A stretch of 64,000 bases of DNA, from assembly GCA_023078685.1 (NCBI GenBank), contig JALGAS010000001.1:7316001-7380000 (forward strand), in the 5' to 3' direction. How positions within the stretch are numbered: the stretch's first letter is position 1; every line of letters begins with the position of its first letter. Below, one piece after another: positions 21,460 through 33,620 of the stretch. Both the position numbers and the translations under genes were made by a program. Below the pieces are notes generated by a model. The model worked only from the letters and a program-made list of their open reading frames with translations. It was not told the DNA's origin and ran no database searches. This stretch comes from Neopestalotiopsis rosae. Its lineage: Eukaryota > Ascomycota > Sordariomycetes > Amphisphaeriales > Sporocadaceae.

Positions 21460-24400
21460 ATGCGACCTCGGAGCCTATCGAACTCAAGTCAACCAAGCGC
21501 GAGTCGAGATGACAAGGGGAAAGCACCTCAACACAGACCGCATTCAGGAGAGCGTGGCAGAAGCCCGAGAGACAAGAGTCCAATAAATACTACAGAGAAG
21601 CGTACCAAGAGCTCAAGAGATCATGCAGGACAGAGTAGCAAGATCCCGAGAAACAAAACACCAAGAGATCATACAAAAAGGCATGGCAAAAGCTCAAAAC
21701 ATCAGGCAGGAGAGCGTGGCAGGAGCCCAGGAATCGAGAGTCCCAGATATTCTACAGAGCAGCCTAGCAAAAGATCAACGAGACGGGATCGAAAATATAT
21801 TCACTCCAAAAAAAATCAATGAAACAACTCCAATCGAACAGAAACCCGACACTACGTCTAATCCATCGTACCAGCCGCTGGATCAATCACATGTGGACGC
21901 AAATCTCCCATTTTATGGCACGGAAAGTGGAGGATACAGCCACCACGACCAGGATCATGAGAGACTGTCTACTGGTAACACATCTGACTTGCTCATAAAT
22001 TGGGGTCCATGGATTCAGCTTAAAAATGGTCAATGGCATCGGGAAGGGCAGAATTCTTCAGGTATAACAAACGCGCACTGTTTCGTTGATACACGAATAT
22101 GGTTACTAATCTTGAAATAGGGGATTGGTTTGAGGACAATCAAAATGAGGACCCAAATGCTCTTGAACGATCCATAGAGATGAGAGATTCGTATCAAAAT
22201 TATCAGGAGGAAGACTTCTCTCCAACACAAGCTCCGCAAATGGGCAGTGACAATCAATACGCGGGCCTCGATACTGCTCAACAGACCCTGAAGACCGGAG
22301 ATTCGTACCAAGTTGATCAGGAGGAAGGTCTCCCACTCACGATGCAAGCTCTTCAACTGCGCAGTGACAATCAGGACGAAGACCCAACAAATTATACAAC
22401 AAGTCCCTTGACGTCCATAAGGTGGGGCGATTGGTGTCGTTTTGGCAGTCGTCAGTGGCGTCGCGAGGGGCAAGATGCAGAAGGTATGAGAGACACACTC
22501 TAATTTGATGTTACACACAAGCATGGGAACTGATTCTGGAGATAGGGAATTGGTTCGAAGAATTCCAGGATGTAGTTGAAGGAATCTCTAACCAGATTCC
22601 AACTCACCAGCAAGAACAAAGATCGGAATATGCCAACATTTGGACATTCCGAACGGCCATTACTGACTTGAACGAAATAGCTGTGTCCCAGATGCTGGAA
22701 CAATCTTTCGAGCACGTTGCTTTGGATGAGTACTCATGGCTGTGCGAACTACGAGACTTAGGATACTCATCCGCGGAAATCTGCGAAGTGTTACTAGACG
22801 CGTTCCGAGACGGTCCATGGATCTTCCCCGAATTCGAGGTGCTGGACCCGGAACCATTTGTTTCTGGTTCTCACATCAGCAACTGTGTGCACGGTAACAG
22901 AAACTATTGGGATCAGACAGAAACACCAATCACACCATTTTCTCGAGATGATATACGTTCAACTCGTGAGAGCATTGAATATTTCTGTGGAATTGGTGGG
23001 GTTGTTCCGATGCTCACAGAGGATCGGAGACCTCAATTCGGTTCTGTCGTATTCGAAGACAACAACTCAACTGCTATCGTCTCTCTTCTAAATTGGGACG
23101 ATGCCCTGGTCCGATTATCACGTGCAATTGGAGTTCTTCAGTGCGTTGAAGGTTGTTGTGACTCTTTCACCTTCCTCTCGAGGGAGCGTACATTTCTGGA
23201 ACTCCACCGAGTTGATCTGGCCCTTGTAACAAATCTCATCTGTGCTGTTAAAGGGCAAGAATCGCTAGAATCTCCGACCTTCAACGGGCTATCTGACGTG
23301 TCAGAGTTCTTATCGCGGACATTGGCCAAGTCAACATCACAAGACCTAGCCGTATCACTTGCATTACAGGTCCAGTTCTTGTGTATCGCTTCTCTATCAT
23401 ATTCCCAAGCACACTGCGGGCCAATTCGACCCTTTTTCTTAGGCACTCCACTGCGCCGCATTATTTTGATTGGTGATAACAAGTGGAATAAACGATTCCG
23501 GGGTCCTTGTATCATCGGATCTTTGAAGAACCTCAGCTGTTTTGGAGAGATGCTGCAGGAGCCAGTATTCGCCTTTGAGTATCAACATTGTGATGGTGGT
23601 GTCGCAACGTTTGACGATCCTGGTTCGAAGTTCGATCTTTTTGCCGAGCCAGAAGATATCCTAGACACTTGGGGTCCAGGAGAGCTCATCATATCCGCAA
23701 CCAATACCACAAAAATTCATGCGATATCAATCGGCAATGGATATGTAACTTCATCGTCAGGAAAAACTGCTCGTACCAGGAACAAGCTGCATTGGAGCCG
23801 AGCGTTCAAATTCAGCAATTTGAACGCAAGAACATTTCCTCGAGGAGAAAAGGCATTGATCGGCACTGAGATTACCTTTACCGAGAGGTGCAACGGAGAA
23901 CCACTCTTGCAGATCAAGGATCCCACAGAATCACTCAAAAACCTGGGCACACATGGAGAATCTAGGGAACACGCTGAATCTCAACTTGCAGCTGCACTCA
24001 CATGTGGCATGTTCGTCACTCTCGCGCTAAATTTGAGTCGACGGTTCGTCAAGATACCTCGAAAGACGCTGAAGTCAAAGATTCTGGAGGCCAAAGATGA
24101 TATGAAAATCTCCCTTCTCGACGAATTTGTCAGCATCCAGGTTAGCATATGCACTGGAGTCGCTCGAAGACAGCGACTTCGAGACCTCCTTGCAGATATT
24201 CTTCCCACGTATGCCGACGATCAGGTAGAGGGTTCCAACCAATGGGAATCATTACTTCTCACCGACGATGATATTAATCAACTGAGAGGTTATATACAAC
24301 CAAAGGACTGGCTTAGACGCCTAACTCCCGAACAGCAAACACAATTTCGAAAACTCGCCTATGCTATCCTCTTTGACCTACAGGACACTGGCGTCGATAG

Positions 24401-24887
24401 AGAAGGAAAGAACTTCATCGTTGCATGTATGCAGCCTGAACTTACCAATAAATGCGTTCATATCCGTTGCAAAGGGAGAAACTTTTGGACACGAATCCTA
24501 GCGGACTCGGAAGATCTCGCCACATTTGCATACATGACTACCCGGTGCTTTGAAACAACCGATATCAAGTGCCGTGGCCAACATTCTGGCCAAGACTCCC
24601 GTTGGGTCAACTCTTCTAAACTTTTGTCAAAAGTTGTTTCTCGTGTTGACAAAAAACAGTTCGAGGATTCGAAATCTTACTTGATGGGAAGAGTTGAAGC
24701 GCCATTACTTGTCGAGCTTGGTCAGCCGATTCCTCCGGGAGATTCTGAACTACTGGTGTCTAAGAGTCAGATCAGACTTGATATTTTGTACAGAGTGCTT
24801 CACAAATATGGATATGGAAGACCAAGACTGCGGGAGCGCGATAGGCATGATTTGATTTTCAGGTGGGTAGTGGTGAGCGCGCCTTAG
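21460..24887 (+). CDS. Large WGPW-module protein with unknown C-terminal region (gene B), frame break at an A8 run
   Basis: Exons 21460-22061, 22121-22483 and 22546-24887. Introns of 59 and 62 bases are both phase 1, as in gene A. The N-terminus is basic and SR-like with internal repeats (GERGRSPRDKSP and GERGRSPGIESP). At the A8 run 21808-21815 the frame must lose one base: TCC-AAAAAAAA leads to a stop, whereas seven As would continue through INETTPIEQKPD into the first module. Modules: INWGPWIQLKNGQWHREGQ, then after the intron GDWFEDNQNEDP; a divergent second RWGDWCRFGSRQWRREGQ; then GNWFEEFQD. From about residue 360 on is a 740-aa region with motifs such as DTWGPGELI (about 695) and CTGVARR (about 857). 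I associate it, from memory only, with a large uncharacterised family in Pezizomycotina. About 1,101 aa if the break is bridged. No signal peptide or clear transmembrane segment. Confidence 0.75.
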
Positions 24888-25582
24888 GGGTAAGGTACAG
24901 GCTACAGGTATCGATGGACGACAGCCGCGCTAGTTCAAACTTCAAAGCATTGCCTGATGGGCAAATGTAACATCATCCAAGTCTTATATAAAGCAGCACA
25001 CCTCCTCTGATCTCAACAACAAGTGTTACAATGGAAATTCTGGACACGTGGTCAAAGCGTACTTTGCGAAACTTTTCAGTCGTGACACATTCCTGCTTGA
25101 TGATTGCAGGGCGGTCTAGACATTCAGTGAGTTGTACCCCCTTACCAGCTCTACTTGCGCACTTGGTTTCGTCATGATCGGCGGACTCCTGAGGATTACA
25201 TTACGGTAATTGAACAGTCGATAAATTTGAAAATTGTCAGGAGAATGCCTTTGATTAGTGTGATATTGTGGAAAGGTGTTGGATTCAAATGTTTGTTCGC
25301 ATGCCTGTGCTTCGCGACATAACAGGAACGTCTGAGTATAGCCGAAAGATGCAACCGTATGTGCGGACATACAACACTAACATCGCGAACATGAAGCGGG
25401 GAATGATCACGTGGTGTGCCTCCTCTCATCCCATGATCTAGTCTTCGTTCACTTGAGTCGGTGGAGAGACTGCGTGCAGCTACAGTATTTTAGAGAGACG
25501 ACCGGCGCAATCTGAATAGGGCCTCGGATGACAGGATCAGAGCGTCCATTTGATCACTACTACCCAACAATTCCTTTCAAAA
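24888..25582. other. Intergenic region upstream of acetyltransferase gene
   Basis: About 0.7 kb without coding evidence. It should include the 3' end of the large module gene and the promoter of the acetyltransferase. Confidence 0.5.
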
Positions 25583-26399
25583 ATGCCAGAGTCAAACGAA
25601 GGTGTGGAAGCGTTGGCTATCGTTAAGACGAGTGAAGTTGACGTTCCCTGGTGTGATGAGTTTGAAAAAATGATTAAGGGAGAACAGTAGGTTCATTTCA
25701 GAATGTAGAGAGAGACATTTCCAACTACTTGCAAACGCTTACCACTGACCTGGCGATTTTTTCGTTTGCAGCTTTCAAACTTCCAAGGACCCTCAGCTTG
25801 GAGAATACAGGGTCAATATCATGAGAAAGCTGCAATCGTTCAATGATGCGTCTATACCAGCAGATGCCACTCTTGCTTCGCTTGCCTCGAGGAGAATGCA
25901 AGTAGCAAAGACCATGTTGGGCAAAATCGGCACCAAAGTGAATATTGAGCCGCCCTTCTTTCTCACTTGGGGCTGCAACATATTTATTGGGGATGGTGTT
26001 TACATGAATCGGAAGTGAGCCTTATCCGCTTAGCTGCTACCACGTCTGTCAAAGTTCTCCGCAGTACTGATGATTGTTATTCCCATTAGTGTTTCCATCT
26101 ACGACAATGCGCCTGTTGTCATCGGCGACAACGTTCTCATTGGACCCGATGTCTGCATATGCACTGGCACGCACGAAGTCCACTGGCGGGCTCGTGAGCA
26201 AGTCCGGGGCTCCTTTGCCTTGCCCATTTTTATCGAAGCGAATTGCTGGATCGGAGCTGGTGCTACTATTCTGCCTGGGGTTCGTATTGGAAAGGGGACT
26301 ACAGTGGCAGCAGGAGCGGTGGTCACAAAGGATGTTGAGCCTGAATCTGTTGTCGGTGGCGTCCCTGCCAAATTGATAAAAAGACTGACGCAGGAATAA
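25583..26399 (+). CDS. Hexapeptide-repeat O-acetyltransferase (maltose/galactoside acetyltransferase, NodL-like)
   Basis: Left-handed beta-helix enzyme that transfers acetyl from acetyl-CoA to a hydroxyl of a sugar or similar acceptor; the substrate is unknown. Exons 25583-25686, 25772-26014 and 26090-26399 (218 aa). Intron 1 uses a GTAGGT donor so that CA joins C; reading on would hit a stop at once. Domains: an N-terminal maltose acetyltransferase cap (VPWCDEFEKMIKGE ... ASRRMQVAKTMLGKIGTKVN), then hexapeptide turns: NIEPPFFLTWGCNIFIGDGV, VVIGDNVLIGPDVCI, the catalytic-loop CTGTHEVHWR (His is the family's catalytic residue), CWIGAGATILPGVRIGKGTT, VAAGAVVTKDV, and the terminal VGGVPAKLIK. 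Length is normal for the family. Confidence 0.93.
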
Positions 26400-26933
26400 C
26401 ACTGCTAACGAGAAGCACACAAGACAATACTTCAAGTCCTATAGATAGACAGGCATTCATGATCTCGAGCAGAATAGAATGACGACATTTTCACCCAATA
26501 GCATCTCAGGGCCGTTCTTCGAAACAATATATTGATATGTCAAAATGCACCCTATATACGATGCAATAGTAGAAGTATTCAATCGATTACGATGTGAGCA
26601 TATTGAGATCAGAGTGTGTCAACTGCACGAAGTTTGGTAGTTGCGATTAGTGGAGCGCCCCGCAGCCAGGCACCTCAATGTAGGTACTGGTAATACTGGC
26701 AGGCGCTATGGCCCGACCGCTGGAACTCAATCCTTTTTGGCTTGTAAGCGTCAAGGACCCACTCGTCTTCGCGCTACATCACTGAAGCTTCAAAATCATT
26801 GCCCGCGATCCAGCGCGCAATCGACTGTCCTCCATCCCCGAAGCCAAGCTGGCACAATGACCTCGTAAGAAACTGGATGAATACCCTCAGCTATCGGTTC
26901 CGAAGCCCTTTGTGTTCTTTTCTTCGCCGGACT

Positions 26934-28799
26934 ATGTCAACCAACTTTGGCGCCGCCAATGGCGCCCAGCAGAACGGATCTGCCACCAACACTCATACCA
27001 TTACTGCGCTGGGAAGATGGTCCATCCTGAACAAACAGCTGCCTCGTAAGTCTCACAGGCTGTCGATGCAATTGAACCGATGTGATATCAGACAAGACGA
27101 CTGACATATCATAGCTGTCGACGCAATCAAGGCTATTCACGTGTACGACTTTGACAATACTCTATTCAAGACCCCCCTCCCGAACCCAAAGCTTTGGAAT
27201 GGACAGACCCTCGGCAGTCTCGCATCGCCCGAAGTCTTCATCAATGGCGGTTGGTGGCACGATTCGCGCATCCTAGCGGCGACCGGCGAGGGCGTTGAGC
27301 GAGAGGAGCAACGAGGCTGGGAGGGATGGTGGAACGAAAAGGTTGTCGAGCTGGTCAGGCTGAGCATGGAACAAAAGGACGCCTTGGCCGTCATGTTGAC
27401 TGGAAGATCCGAGCGAGGTTTCTCAGACCTCTTGAAGCGCGTAGTGGCGAGCAAGGGCCTGGACTTTGATATGGTTGGACTTAAGCCCGCCGTCGGACCG
27501 GGCAACGAGCGCTTCTCGAGTACCATGCACTTTAAGCAAATCTTCCTGGAATCGCTGATGGAAACGTACAAGCATGCCGCCGAAATTCGCGTCTACGAAG
27601 ACCGTGTCAAACACGTCTCGGGTTTCCGCAACTATTTCAGCGACTACAACAAGCGACAAGAGGGGCACGGAGGGCAAAAGACTAGAGGACCCATCACGGC
27701 CGAGGTGATTCAGGTCGCCGAGATTTCCACATTCCTCGACCCGGTGGTGGAGGTGGCCGAGATCCAACAAATGATCAACAGCCACAATGCACTTCTACGC
27801 CAGAAACCACCGCGACGTGGTGCCAAGCCCCTGGTCATCAAAAAGACCGTCTTCTTCACGAGCTACATGGTTGGCAAGGAGGACACAAAGAAGTTGCTCA
27901 AGTTGTCAAACTTTCCCACGGGGAATGAGATCAAGGTACATGGTAACAACATCATGATCTGCCCGAGGCCTTGTCCGCAAACTATACTGGAAAAGGTGGG
28001 AGGAATGGGCGCCAAGATGAAGTGGAAGGTGACGGGTACAGGCTGTTTCGAGAACAGTATTTGGGCTGTTTGCGTTGAGACAGATCCTCCAAATGCGACA
28101 TACCACACGGACAATCCCAGTCCTCTTGTTGTACTTGCCATTCGAAAGGGTGCGCGACCCATGGATGCAGGTAAAATCCAAAATTGGCAACCAGTGTCTC
28201 CGGACAAGTCATACATCTTGGACACAGTTGTGGGAGAGAAGGTTCTGCTGCGCATCGAGCCCGAGGACCCCAACGAGAATGCATATGAAAGTTTGTTCGC
28301 CAACAAGACGTCCAAGCGTAAGCACACTGGAGACGATCATGATGGCCAACATCGCCCCCGTGATAGTAGCGGTGGCTTTGGCAACACCCGAGGGGACCGC
28401 AGCTTCCATGGCGGTCGCGGAGGCCCCCAGCATCAGGGCCGTGGCGGCTCTCATCGTGGTAACGCTAATCATTCGCAAAGTCGGGGCTATCGGACTGGAC
28501 CCCGTGGCGGACACAAGAACAGTGGCCGCGGTGGAAGAGGAGGCGGCCACAACTATCGTTCCCTCGATGACGTTGGCAATCGCAATCAGCAGTCCTATAA
28601 TGGGTCGAACTCGGGCGTTTCGTATGACGACAGTTTCCCATCATTGCCGACTGGACCATCTGGCTTCCAGGCAAACCACCCTCACGCCCCTTCTGGTCCA
28701 TTCAACCCATATCCTGCAAATAACGCCCAACAGGGTAATTCTGGGCGACCAAATGGCACGAGCGGCAACGGTCCCGTGGATATCCAGGACCTTTATTAG
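26934..28799 (+). CDS. Swiss-Army-Knife (SAK) RNA repair-like HAD protein with RGG tail
   Basis: Exon 1 26934-27045 and exon 2 27115-28799, phase-1 intron, 598 aa. HAD motif I VYDFDNTLF is split from the ATG exon by the intron; motif II is the MLTGRSERGFSDLL segment, and YEDRVKHVSGFRNYF follows. This matches the HAD_SAK_1 domain, a phosphatase-like fold proposed for RNA end-healing in fungi (established family description; biochemistry is sparse). The C-terminal third (about 400 on) is Gly/Arg/His-rich with RGG boxes (GGRGGPQHQGRGG, GRGGRGGGHNY), typical of RNA-binding proteins, ending PVDIQDLY. The combination supports an RNA-associated role. The ATG was chosen because MSTNFGAANG begins in frame after an upstream stretch of unconserved sequence; an ATG slightly upstream is less likely. 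Confidence 0.88.
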
Positions 28800-30178
28800 T
28801 TGCTAAATCTTCCACGTCGCCTTCATGGACAGCAATGCCATAATCAGTGCCATGGCTTTTCTTACTGTTATGTGGTCAGCTTAAGGACTATGTGGAACAA
28901 ACTGTCTCGACACTTGTACAAGCACCATTTGGGAGCGTATCGTTTGCTTTGAGGATCTCGATTTGCATGGCGTTGGTCGGAAAAGGAATACTTGACAATC
29001 ACGATGTGTATGATACCCCATCAAGGGAACTTTGTGTGGGCATGCTTTCGGTCTGCACTGAGCACATGGTCAATCGATAGAGGAATTGACAATTCAATCC
29101 GAGTATAAAGTGATGTTTTATAAATGACACTGCGGATTACATGAATTATACCATGAGCTTCACTTGCAACAACCATTTTCAGTGCAATTTGCAGCACCTG
29201 CACCACATTATGTCACACAAAATCAGCGGAGTTGGCTGCATAAACTGTCAGAAGTCTAATTCGGTGTGTCATGGAAGTTGCTTAGATATTGCTCTTATGA
29301 TGTTGAATGGATTTTTTATCATTATGACAATCATGAAAGTGTTCAATTCGGAATTTACACTTTGGTCCTCGGCTCAATTCCCATTATACTAATCATTGAC
29401 TACTGGAAAGAAAAGCCTTACAGCCCACGGATAGCCTAATGAACCCTGGATTGATAACATATCGAAAGAGCGGGGCCACGGATGCGCCCTATCCCTTGGC
29501 AGCCATCCCGTCTTGAGACTAAGCAAGCACATCATTCACTGAACGACCCATTCCTTGCCCATTCTTGCCCATTCTCGCCTTTTACTGACCAGGATGTGGT
29601 AAAAAATCATCCCTTAGTCGATGGGGCATCTCGGAATGCGCAAGCATTCTCAACGGAATCAGCTACTGCAGTCTGCGGAAGCTATGAAAGCCGCAAATAA
29701 ACGACATGGCAAGCATTGGCTCCAGTGCAAACCGGGCTCCTGGCTCTTTGCTCCTGGCTCTGGGGTCTCTTCTTCTATGGCTCGTTTGTCCTCCAAGACC
29801 CAAAAAGACGGGTGCATACTGGGCATGCGCCCAGGGCCCCTAGCAAGATGGCGTGGATGGTGCATGGCCCAATGGAGCACTCTCGCGTCTTCGCGTCTTG
29901 AACTTTTTCAAGTCTGATGTGATTTTTATGGTAACGGGTCTGCACTTCCATGATTCATTCTCTCGGGTGCTCCAAATACTTCCCCTCTCTTGACATGTTG
30001 GAAGCTTCCAACTCTGGACTTCATCCCCAGTCCTCGCTGCCCCAGACCTCCACTTCCCCCAGCCAACATATCGTGGAGATATAGTGGTTCCGATTGTCGG
30101 AGCCGCCTGGCAGCACCTTGACACCGAACAACAGAGGAAATAATTTCACACGGACCAAGTCAAGAAACTGACTTGAAA
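28800..30178. other. Intergenic region, no supported gene
   Basis: About 1.4 kb of 3' sequence and the MFS gene promoter. Short frames at 28847, 29482 and 29621 have no motifs and are not called. Confidence 0.5.
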
Positions 30179-32108
30179 ATGGCCGACATCGAAGAAAAGT
30201 CGCATCCGTCGACGCCTGTTGACGAGTCAGAAGATGATGCGCCAGGACAATCGAGTGACTCGCCACACTCACAAACACGGCAGGAAGTACACAATCGTGC
30301 CAGTCTACACAGTCGAGCTTCACATGCGTCGCATACATCTCACGCCTCGGACGACAGCGACCCCCTAGCTCCCTTGGAGTTTGCCATTTCTCAAGGATAC
30401 GGCTTGGACGATGAAGATTATGGCAGGGCAGCGATTACCCAAATCCGGACCACGACGAGTATTGGCAGCTCGGCGTCACGTCCGCCGGATTACGAGGTCG
30501 TATTTACTGAAAACGACCCAGAAAATCCCAGGAACTGGTCGCGAGGGTATCGTGCCTGGGTGACGTTCTGTATCTCCTTCACCACCTGGACTGTCGTTCT
30601 CTACAGCACGAGCTATACCGCCACCATTTCTGGTCTCAAGCAGGAGTTTGGTGTCCAGAGCACCACTGTGGTCACCCTGGGCGTGACGACGTATCTGTTA
30701 GGTCTTGCAGCGGGAAGTCTGCTTGTTGCGCCTGCCAGTGAGCTATGGGGCCGTCGACCTGTCTATATTGTTTGCATGATCATCTTTACCGTGCTCGTCA
30801 TACCCAGCTGTGTTGCAACGTCCATGGCCGAGATCATCCTTGTCCGATTCTTTGGGTGAGTCGAATTGCAATGCAAGTCATTGAGGTGTAATTTGCTGAC
30901 TACTTCCCAGAGCATTGTTTGGTGCTGCCATGATCTCCAACAGCGCAGGAACCGTGGTCGATATATCCACCGAAGAGACTCGTGCCATGGTCATGTCCCT
31001 CTGGTCCATTGCGCCCTTGAACGGGCCCGTGACTGGACCACTGATTGGTGGCTTTGTCTTTGAATACTTGGGCTGGCGCTGGGATAACTGGCTCGTTCTC
31101 ATCCTCGCCGGTGCTGGTACGCTGACCATGTTTACGACAAAGGAGACTTACGCACCGATTATCCTGCAGAAAAAGGCGGCCCGCTTCCGGAAAGAAAACG
31201 ACGACGAACGATGGTGGTCGCGATATGACAACAAGATCTCCACAATGGAACTGGTCAAGGTCAATCTTGGGCGCCCATTCGTCCTCTTTTTTACCGAGCC
31301 CATCTTGTGGTTTTTCAACCTCTGGATTTCACTCATCTACGGCATCCTATATCTTTGCTTCGTCGCATATCCGATTGTATTCCAGCAGTATCGCGGCTGG
31401 AGCGCTGGCATTGGAGGCCTGGCATTTGTCGGAATTGGCATTGGCACCATGATTATCATTTTGAGCGAGCCTCTCCTCCGCAAGATTATCAACGCTCATC
31501 CCAAAGACCCAGCCACTGGAAAGGTGCCGCCCGAAGCCACCGCCAGAGTCATGATCATTGGCGCCATTTTGACCCCCATTGGACAGTTGGTCTTTAGCTG
31601 GACATGTCTACCCGCCACCATCCACTGGGCCATCCCCATTGCCTTTGGTATCCCCTTTGGCGCCGGCAACACCATCAGTTTCATCTACGGAAGCAATTAT
31701 CTGGCAGGCTCGTACGGCATCTACGCCGCCTCGGCGCTTGCTGGCAACGCCGTCACGCGCAGCATATTTGGCGGCACGCTGCCTCTAGCCGGAGCCAGCA
31801 TGTACGCAGCAATGTCGCCACAGTGGGCAGGAACGCTGTTGGGCCTGCTCGAAGTGGCCATGATTCCCATTCCCATTGTCTTTTACAAGTACGGAGCACG
31901 AATCAGGGCCAAGAGCCCGGCCATTAAGCAACTCAAGGAGGACGCAGAAAGAAATGAGCTCAGAGTGCAAAAGGCGCAAGAGCGAAAGGAAAGAAGACAG
32001 CAGCGCGCTACGGAAAAGGCAGCTGTAGGAAGCCAAAATATGGGTGTTGTTGAAAGGGATGTCGAAAAGGAAGCTGGAGCAACACAAGTCAACTCTACGT
32101 CTTCTTGA
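30179..32108 (+). CDS. MFS drug:H+ antiporter, DHA1 family (Tpo1/Flu1-like)
   Basis: Twelve-helix plasma-membrane exporter of the DHA1 group, whose members export polyamines or xenobiotics. Exons 30179-30855 and 30911-32108 (phase-2 intron), 624 aa. A long Ser/His/Asp-rich cytosolic N-terminus precedes the characteristic NDPENPRNWSRGYRAWVTF entry into TM1. Motif A-like ELWGRRPVYIVCMIIF follows TM2, and motif C-like WSIAPLNGPVTGPLIGGFVF is in TM5 after the intron. GTNW-type loops are replaced by KEDTYAPIIL-like text (ETYAPIILQKKAARFRKEND). The C-terminus is highly charged with a coiled-coil-like ERNELRVQKAQERKERRQQR. Start ATG 30179; the frame upstream opens only at a TTG. The substrate cannot be predicted. 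Confidence 0.93.
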
Positions 32109-32619
32109 GCTGTGAGCTGAATGATGACCTGGGATTGCATTGAGCGGTACACTTTATCAGAAACTTGCGGCTTAAGAAATATGTGCGAGTTGTTCACGAA
32201 TGTGGCAGCCGCCTGAGATATCATAGACATGTCTCCTAAAAGTAATTAAAGTTATTCACCTGTTCATCAATCGTGTCGCATCATGTCATGGTTTCAGAAT
32301 ATGAAGAATGAACGATTAAATACAGCTCATGCCTGTTTAAGAATAGAATTTGTTTGATGCACTTACTCCTCCGAGCTATACAATATGATATGGTATTCAC
32401 TGTCATCTCTCAGGTTCGTGCCCCGCTTGGGCCCGGGTGACTAAGCCTGACGGAGCTTGCCTCCAACCTCGTGACTTTAATTCATCATCTCCAGATTCCT
32501 TATCATTGCCTGCCACTTCTACAAGTCTGTTGACTTTCAATATATTATTTCTGATTAGATATTGAATCGGAAATTCTTATTTGAGTCAACATCAGACACA
32601 TTGACCATTGCCATTCACC
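32109..32619. other. Intergenic region
   Basis: About 0.5 kb, AT-rich, no coding evidence; 3' region of the MFS gene and 5' region of the small membrane protein gene. Confidence 0.5.
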
Positions 32620-33015
32620 ATGTCCACATCAACGCCCCCAACACCACCCACACCACCAGCAGCCACTGCCCAGCTCCCGCCCCGCCTATCACAACTATGG
32701 TTCGCCGAAAAGCTATCGCGGAAAAAGGACACCATGACCTACTCCTTAGTAACCCTGGCGGCAGCCCGCCTCGTCTGGATCACGCAGGTCCAGCGCCGGC
32801 GGCTCAAGAGCCCCAGCATGCAGGTCGTGGCGCCCCAGCTCGTCGTCTGGGCCATCTTCTGGCCCACGGCGCTCGTGTGTCTGCGCTCCGGCGTCAAGTG
32901 GGCGGACTCGGTCGTGAGAAAGTCGGGGCTCGATCGGCCGGCCGATTTGAGTACCGAGGAGAGGCGGCTGCGGGATGAAAAGGCTGAGATTGATGGGGAT
33001 GAACGAAAAGATTGA
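32620..33015 (+). CDS. Small hypothetical membrane protein
   Basis: Intronless 131-aa frame from ATG 32620 in a strong CACCATGTC context. N-terminus Pro/Thr-rich (STPPTPPTPPAATA), then LSQLWFAEKLSRKKDTM, two hydrophobic stretches (MTYSLVTLAAARLVWI and QVVAPQLVVWAIFWPTALVC) and a charged C-terminus. I do not recognise a family. It could be a small organelle-membrane protein with two helices. Codon use (C/G-ending third positions through the second half) supports real coding sequence. Confidence 0.6.
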   Translation: MSTSTPPTPPTPPAATAQLPPRLSQLWFAEKLSRKKDTMTYSLVTLAAARLVWITQVQRRRLKSPSMQVVAPQLVVWAIFWPTALVCLRSGVKWADSVVRKSGLDRPADLSTEERRLRDEKAEIDGDERKD

Positions 33016-33620
33016 AGCTGGACGAAAATGGTTCTTTTTTCCATTTGAAAATCGACGCCATCACAATCAGCTTGGATCAATGCCGCGATTCTTGCCTTAT
33101 TGCTTAAGGTTATTGACCGATCTCCGGGTATGAGTTTCAGGAGACAACATCATTCTTTCTATCTTGGCCTTTCGAAGAATCCGGAATCTGCGCTTTATCG
33201 CAGAGAAATGGTATCTCGAGGCTACTCAGTATGAGACCAGCTGCAGCCGCGTCAATCAAGCCAGGCACGTATATGCCTTGTCTTCATATTGTGTCGGTAC
33301 TTCCAATCTGTGGAGGAGGGTGAATGGCACATGAGCCATCTATCACTATCAACTTGTACGAGGGATAGAACCGCTCGCAGCAAGGTTTTCCCGTGAGACG
33401 CGTATTCACGAAACAGGGAGAAAGATAAGATGTAAGAATATTGGATCGCTATCTAGATATGCTAATGTTAACAACCTGCCAATGATATTATGATATATGC
33501 AAGCTTTTGCCAAACCGCCAATGCATGAAATACTCATCGCAGATAGCCAAGAAAGAAAGATGCAAAATGGTTTCCTCTAAGCACGATTGAGCCAGTGTGT
33601 AGACTCTTTCCAAAGATTGA
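33016..33620. other. Convergent 3' intergenic region
   Basis: About 0.6 kb between the small membrane protein and the 3' end of the NLR-type gene; no gene seen. Confidence 0.5.
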
